Origin: Hymenopus coronatus | Taxonomy: Eukaryota; Arthropoda; Insecta; Mantodea; Hymenopodidae | Length of the DNA stretch: 64,000 nt | Reading direction: 5' to 3' | Assembly (NCBI GenBank): GCA_030762935.1 | Contig: CM060887.1 | Span: 16,484,501-16,548,500 of the forward strand | Shown here: positions 58,372 to 64,000 of the stretch, in pieces | Layout of the letters: the number at the start of each line of letters is the position of its first letter | Position numbering within the stretch: the stretch's first letter is position 1 | The notes under the pieces: generated by a model | Seen by the model: only the letters and a program-made list of their open reading frames with translations | Database searches by the model: none | What the model was told of the DNA's origin: nothing | Program-made: the position numbers and the translations under genes

Positions 58372-59155
58372 GTACGTTGAGCATTTTAATCTATTCTTAT
58401 CAGTGTTTTTAAGTACAAGGAAATAAAATAAAATATTGAATAACTTCCCTTAAGACTTATTGTAGGAGATTTTGGTGTTAATTTGTGCAAAGCGACGCCA
58501 TCGGGTTGAGCCTTAGCGTTCAGCTGTATTAAGTAGGCGCGAATCTTGTGCAGCTGTTATATGTCTGTATAGAAAATTCTGTTTACGTCATGGGACATGG
58601 GAATATACCAGTTGATTTGCTATTGAAGCTCAGAATATATTATATTCTTTGCAGAGAAGGATTTTGCCCCGCGTTAGATCGCATTCTTATTATTGATTAC
58701 GTTTATCGGTGCGCAGAGGGCGCCCACTAGCTGACGTTAGAACCACCCCACAGTTTCGGCCCGGCCGACTTGCAGATAGGTGGTGATACCAGCTTTCTGC
58801 ACTTTTATGCGGATTCATACGTGGCTTCCGTTTACCACATTTGAAAATTAAATATATTTTGTGTATGCAAAATTGCCACATTTTTTTATTAAAACAATTT
58901 TTGTGTTTTTTGTAGCCTCGTTTGCTTTCTTAACCGATAAAGTCGAATCTTTGAGGAATAGTAAAATATGAATCTTGTTTAAGCTTTGAATGCTATGCAG
59001 TTTATTCGTTATTTAAAGATTTACTGTACATACTTTTTGGTTATATTCTTAGAGCATTTTAGTAAATCTACAACCTAAGTTTATACTACATATTTGTGCC
59101 ATTAGAAAAATAGAGATCACAGCTTCCTGTTTATATCCCGTTATACAGATTGAAA

Positions 59156-59186
<31 letters not shown>

Positions 59187-59881
59187 GTTATTATTATTAT
59201 TTTAGTGCGTAGAGAACGCATGCAACTTTTCTCGATGTTCTATATAGTTATGCAATATTGATTGATATGTAGTTGTAAATTACAAAACTATATAAAATTA
59301 TTCGTTATTAAATGTTGACTGAGTTATAAAACAACAGTCATACACTTTAAAATCCAAATTTGATAGATCAAGATACGTATTCAATTTAAGAAAAAGCTAA
59401 GAGTCTACAGCATATTTCTAGCAGACTAAAAATTCCATTACACCTTAAAAATAACTACCACCTAGTCCATTAAGAACATCATTGTATAATAAGTACTATC
59501 ATGAACACAAATTGGACTAAATCAACACCCTTGCCTCCATACACACTCATAAACTCGAAGCATTATCTAACACAATGTTAAAAATAATCATTTATAGTAA
59601 GATCTAAAATTTAACTTCATATGCGGTTTACTTTATAAAACTGTTATATTACAAAGTGGATTTATTTCAAAACATTTTTAAATGTTTCAATTGTAGTCCG
59701 ATACTTCTTGTATCTCTTTTAGTGTTTATTGAGGAGGTATGTGAAGACTGTTCAATGTACTTGCTTTGAACTTATTTTTAGCTGTAAAACCAGTGTCCAT
59801 TGGATAGGTAAAGAAGAAATGAAAGTAAAAAAAAATGCATACCTTCAAACAATTATAATACTTGGTTATTTTATGATATTA
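58372..59881. other. Unassigned sequence, possible first intron
   Basis: If 58303-58371 is an exon, this is the beginning of its intron. A (TTA)n tract lies at 59158-59203. Nothing else was recognised. Confidence 0.35.
59158..59203. repeat. (TTA)n microsatellite
   Basis: About 46 bases of TTA repeat with one TTG interruption. Confidence 0.95.
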
Positions 59882-60883
59882 TTACTTTCCCTACGCGTAC
59901 TATGTACATAGTTTATAGAGAATTTATTGCATTGCATCCAAAAATTCGATACCGAGATTTCACCGGAAATATCTTTTGAGAGCCCCTGAATCCATAAAAA
60001 GCATTTTTAGAAAAATGTCCATGTGTGTGTAGACATTCTAGGATTTGTTATATTATTTATTATTCTATCTTTATTATCCTTAAAAGAACCATATATTTTA
60101 GGAGGAAAGTTTTTATTCATTGGAATGAATTATAATTTTTATAGAAAACATTTTTTGTTTGATAGCATAGCTCAAAAACGAAAAGTCCGTTAAATACCAA
60201 ACTTGGTATTCAAGTTCAGCATCTTCCAAGGATGCGACACGAAGATTTTCGAAATGTTTTTATTTTCTGAAAAATAGCTGCAACGATTTGATTAAAATAT
60301 CGTATATTAAAGATATTTACATGGCAAATATAATGTATATTTTGAATTTTCCCGGTGAAGACATCTTTATTCTGGATAAATTTTGCGTAACTGGTAAACC
60401 GCAAGAGTTAGACAAAAGCTTACTAATAGAAAATGTAAATCTCGTTGATACAATTTAGGTTATATACTTTTTTGCTTGGAATTGATCGTTTTTGAGATGT
60501 TCCTTTTTAATTGGTTCTAGTTTTAAAAATACTTATACTTTTCTCATACAGGAACTTACCAACTTCTGTCCATACAAAGAAACTTCAAACACATAGCAAC
60601 CAGCATTAGACTAAAATAAGAACTATAGCTTTCCTGGCGACGTGTTAATTCAAGATCTTCTCGGGCTTCTAGCCAGGTAGAAGCCCGAGAAGATCTAGCA
60701 TTAGACTATTTATTGCTTTAGTTTGTGGTACTCCCTTATTTCTCTTCTACTTAAATGGAAACAAATAATAAGTCCATTTCTGCTATTTTTTTCTCGATTA
60801 GCACGAAGTAAATAGAATAATATTTTTTAACAATAATTTGAGGCAGAGATGTAGAGAAAGTCATGTGAATGGAACAGATCCGA
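59882..60883 (-). mobile_element. HLE repeat with two insertions
   Basis: The family can be followed from the hairpin end at 59882 to the decayed 5' end at 60883. An AT-rich insert of about 135 bases (60030-60165) lies in the CA-tract position, and an 83-base hairpin element lies at 60614-60696. Confidence 0.87.
60614..60696. mobile_element. 83-bp hairpin element with 12-bp target duplication
   Basis: The insert is flanked by AGCATTAGACTA at 60602-60613 and again at 60697-60708. Its right half is a perfect hairpin, AGATCTTCTCGGGCTTCTA at 60653-60671 pairing with 60678-60696 around a 6-base loop (GCCAGG). The left part is AAATAAGAACTATAGCTTTC followed by CTGGCGACGTG. It has no coding capacity. 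The class is unknown. Confidence 0.85.
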
Positions 60884-61226
60884 TTATTTTGTGAAACATT
60901 GACATTTGTGCTTTACCAGTCTCATGAAGTAGGATCCTGTATTTTGTATTTCCTGAACCACTAGGTTTATGCTTTCAAACCATAAGTTGTCACGGATGAA
61001 ATTGCAATTAAATCCAAACAGGTGGTGCAGTGTGGTGTTCCCAAACTCTCTTGTTGGATGTCCTAGCAGTTTTAAATTACAATATAGCATTATTAAAATA
61101 GCTTTCAAAGTAGAAATTTGTTCATGTTTCATGCTTAGTCCCAGGGTATGTTTGGTAAAATGCAAACCCCATGCGTCATTTTAGGGACATTTGCATAAAG
61201 CTCATTGAAAAAGAAAGAAAAAAATA
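60884..61226. other. Unassigned sequence between HLEs
   Basis: Open on the minus strand for 93 codons (61165-60884), but the product is not recognised and overlaps a + strand frame equally free of stops. Confidence 0.4.
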
Positions 61227-62242
61227 TCTGATGTGCTCCATTCACATGTCTTTCTCTACATCTCTATAGCAAGTTATTGTTAATAAGCGTATTCTTCTAT
61301 CTACTTCTTGCGAATCGAGATAAACGCTTTTTTTTCTTTTCTTTTTAAATACAGTTCCAGAGTCTGATCGTGACTCTGGCGCTGTATACCCTACTTTTTA
61401 TTTACCTAATTTGTTTACTTTGATTACTGTATGATTACTGAATTTCTGTTCTACTTTTTTACACAAACATAACACCCATGCCCAAGGCGGGACTCGAACC
61501 CACGATCCCCTGCGCTGCGAAACACCAAAGCAAGACGCTTTGGCGAGCGCGGCCATGGGGACCGGCAGTTCCTTCTAAGTCAAAGGGAAATAAGGGAATA
61601 CATTAGGCCAAAACGACATTCAAATATTTTAAAATGTGGTTGCTATGAGATTGAAATCCGTTTCTTTGCGTGGCCAGGAAGTTCCCGCATGAGACAAGTT
61701 TTTAGTATTTTAAAACTGAAACCAATAACAATGAATATCACAAAAACGGTCAGCTCCACGAAACATATGTATACCACATATTGTGTGTTTTAACGAGCTC
61801 TAGATTTTTTGGGAAGTAACTTTGTACCAATCATACAAAATTCACCCAGAATAAAAAGGTCTTCAAGGGCTATTCGCAGAAAATTCATATATACATTTTA
61901 TTTGCTATGTAAGTAAGTATCTTTAATATACGATATTTTAATCAAAATCGTTAGAGCCATTTTTGAGAAAATGTTCGAAATTTTTTTCCATGTAAAGGAT
62001 GATTGGGACGGGGGAATTTTCTTGAGAGTCTTATTATCGCACCCTTGGAAGGTACTAAACTTAAAATATTAAAGCTGTGCTGCCCACAGCACATGAACAC
62101 ATGGTTATTTTTCTAAAAATGCTTCTTTTGTCTTCAGGGGGTCTCAAAACATATTTCCGGTGAAATCTCGGTATAATTTTTGGGTGCAATACAATACCTT
62201 CTCCATGCACTATGCACATAGAACGTGTAGAGAAAGTAAAAA
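61227..62242 (+). mobile_element. HLE repeat with a SINE near its 5' end
   Basis: The copy starts TCTGATGTG and ends GTAGAGAAAGTAAAAA. The segment ATTAGCAGAAATGGTC usually following GAGATAAAC is replaced by a SINE (61327-61565). Confidence 0.88.
61327..61565 (-). mobile_element. tRNA-derived SINE, family E
   Basis: On the minus strand the head is CCATGGCCGCGCTCGCCAAA and the B box is GTGGGTTCGAGTCCCGCC. The body is AT-rich, with a small hairpin AGAGTC...GACTCT at 61360-61378 near the 3' end and a T-rich border. This is a single copy in the window. Confidence 0.82.
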
Positions 62243-62518
62243 GATTTATTTTAAGGTGATGTGAATTATGAATTTTAAAATGTACCAAGATGTGAGGAGA
62301 GGGATCTGGTAATTATTATTGTAGCAACACATCAACCTTTATCCTTTACTCTGCACACGGCCAGTGGGAGGCTTTGGACCCGCAGGATCACAATTGACTT
62401 AATCCCGAAGTTTACTGGATTACACGAGTAAAATGAAATACAATTTAACCTCAAACTGTCTGTACAGTGTTTGTGCACAAGCTGCATTCTCTTGTAATTG
62501 TGTCTATGCAGTGTTTTT
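62243..62518. other. Unassigned sequence between HLEs
   Basis: Nothing recognised. Confidence 0.35.
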
Positions 62519-63324
62519 TTTTTTACTTTCTCTAGCCCGCATGTACAATGCAAATAGTCCATTGAGAGGGTATTGTATTCTACCAAAAATTCGATACCAA
62601 GATTTCACCGGAAATATGTTTTGCGACCCCCTGAGTCCGAAAAAAAGATTTTTTTTTTAAAAAGGTCCGCATGTGTGTCTGGATAGCGTAGCTAAAAAAA
62701 CAAAAAGTCAGTTAAATACCAAACTTGGTATTTAGGTTCAATATCTTCCAAGAATGCGACACGATTTTCAAGAAAATAACTCTACCCCCAACTAACTACC
62801 ATTTACATGGAATAGTTCTCTCGAAATTTTGATTTTCTATAATATGGCTCAAACGATTTTGGTTAAAATATCGTGTATTAAAGATACTCACATCTCAATA
62901 GCCTCTGAAGAGCTGTGTATTCTGGTTAAGTCTTGCGTAACTTTAAACCGTAAGAGATAGACAAAAATGTACAAATGTAGATCTCGTTAAAGCACATCAA
63001 TTATGTCATTCACGTTTATCTTGTAGAGTTGAATTTTTCGAAACATTCATTGTTATTGGTTTTAGTTTTAAACTAATTAACTTTCTCAAATGGGACCGTG
63101 CAAAGCGAACCGAACTGTAATTGACCAACTTTTAAAAATTCTGACTATCACTTTAGGGTAATGTATTACATTATTCCCTTTCTACTAACAAGGATGTAAG
63201 TAATAAGACTAATTCTTCTAATGTTTATCTAGATTAGCATGATGCAGATAAAAGAATAATATTTTATAAGAATAGTTTTATATGGAAGAGCTAGAGAAAG
63301 TTATGTGAATGGAACACAACAGAT
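62519..63324 (-). mobile_element. HLE repeat, near full length
   Basis: The minus-strand copy has a decayed terminal hairpin (TAGCCCGCATGTACAATG). About 60 bases of the AAGATATACATTTTATTTG region are deleted near 62890. Confidence 0.87.
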
Positions 63325-63465
63325 CACCCCTCCCCTCCTCTTTCTTTGAACCTTAACGTCTTTTAACCTGATTAGTAATATAAGTCGATGAATGAAATCG
63401 CTGAAATGATCTTGGGTCCTTGGAGCTTAAAATTATTAGACATTCTTCTTCTGAGGATAAGGGGA

Positions 63466-63590
63466 AGCCCCCCCCCAAAAACCCCTATCTGGTTAACTAA
63501 CCCTAAGCGAGATTTGACCTCGGGACCTCTTGACTATGAGGCAGACTCGCGGACACCTCATTGCCGAGGTGAGGGCTTATACAGTTTCTT
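63466..63590 (-). mobile_element. tRNA-derived SINE, family A-like, partial
   Basis: On the minus strand AGTCTGCCTCATAGTCAAGA, then GGTCCCGAGGTCAAATCTCG (B-box region), matches the head of family A. The body is replaced by a G-run on the far side. Confidence 0.65.
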
Positions 63591-63890
63591 ACAGTGTCTG
63601 TAAGCAACTGATACATCTTATAAATTTCGTTCATAAACGTTTTATTTTAATGGTTGTAGATATCTTTACAAGATTTTATTTCTGTAAGGCAAGGAAGCAA
63701 AAATCATCACAAAAACGTATTTTATGAGTGTACTTATACAACACTGTCCGTATTGCATGTAAATGATAGTACATGAAGTGTGATAATCAAAATTTCGATT
63801 CACAGCTTTCACCCCACATCTTTTGAGTTTCTGGAGAAGAAAGAAGGGGAGAAAAAAATGCTGAAAACGCACATAACCGTCGAAAAAATA

Positions 63891-63945
63891 TCAGATGTGT
63901 TGCATTCACGTGACTTTTCTCTTCATCTCTCTAACAAATTATTGT
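63891..63945 (+). mobile_element. HLE 5' fragment, interrupted
   Basis: The first ~55 bases of an HLE (TCAGATGTG...) are interrupted by a SINE that runs off the window. Confidence 0.8.
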
Positions 63946-64000
63946 AGCCCGACTGTGTAGTGTGCTTCACATTCAAAAGGTCATGAGTTCGAATCTCGCT
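63946..64000 (+). mobile_element. tRNA-derived SINE head, cut by the window end
   Basis: GCCCGACTGTGTAGTGTGCT, then a B box (GAGTTCGAATCTCGC) close to consensus. It is probably family A-like. Confidence 0.7.

Noticed and set aside
60884..61165. 93-codon minus-strand ORF next to an HLE.
   Set aside because: Both strands are open, there is no domain, and it is adjacent to repeats. Not enough to call a gene.

Overview
This is a eukaryotic, AT-rich and very repeat-dense window, most likely from an insect with a large genome. The only gene I can name is Orai, the store-operated calcium channel subunit, and its protein has the compact insect-type form. Two of its coding exons lie on the + strand (15070-15204 and 17186-17674), with a 1,981-bp intron between them. 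A second, unrecognised intronless ORF of 249 codons is at 37418-38167, followed by a polyadenylation signal. A short candidate first coding exon with a clean splice donor is at 58303-58371.

Most of the rest is transposable-element sequence. By hand count a third or more of the window is one repeat family of about 0.85 kb, called HLE here (Helitron-like element). It appears as over 30 full, truncated, nested and tandem copies on both strands. Full copies start TCTGATGTG and end at a terminal hairpin followed by GTAGAGAAAGT and an A-run. They have short subterminal inverted repeats and a CA-microsatellite near the 3' end. Copies insert between A and T with no visible target duplication, and repeatedly into the same internal A-run of older copies. 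I infer a non-autonomous Helitron/Helentron-type element.

Layout: 1-14.9 kb holds HLE copies, a Tc1/mariner-superfamily relic, tRNA-derived SINEs and a fold-back HLE pair. 15-18.5 kb is Orai, with a mariner relic and SINEs in its intron and a TTAA-flanked piggyBac-like MITE just downstream. 18.5-28 kb holds SINEs, a mariner relic, a 176-bp tandem duplication and an internally deleted Helitron with its 3' hairpin and CTAG end. 28-37 kb has two HLE arrays in opposite orientation facing each other. 37-45 kb holds the unknown ORF, a perfect 70-bp-arm palindrome, SINEs and a hAT relic. 45-55 kb holds HLEs, an R2-like reverse transcriptase tail interrupted by an inverted-repeat element, a Jockey-like ORF1 and a minisatellite. 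55-59.9 kb is mostly unique sequence. 59.9-64 kb is again HLEs and SINEs.

The host genes show no operon-like relation. What organises the window is successive nested transposition. I found no rRNA genes, intact tRNA genes or CRISPR arrays. Ends of old repeats are approximate to tens of bases.
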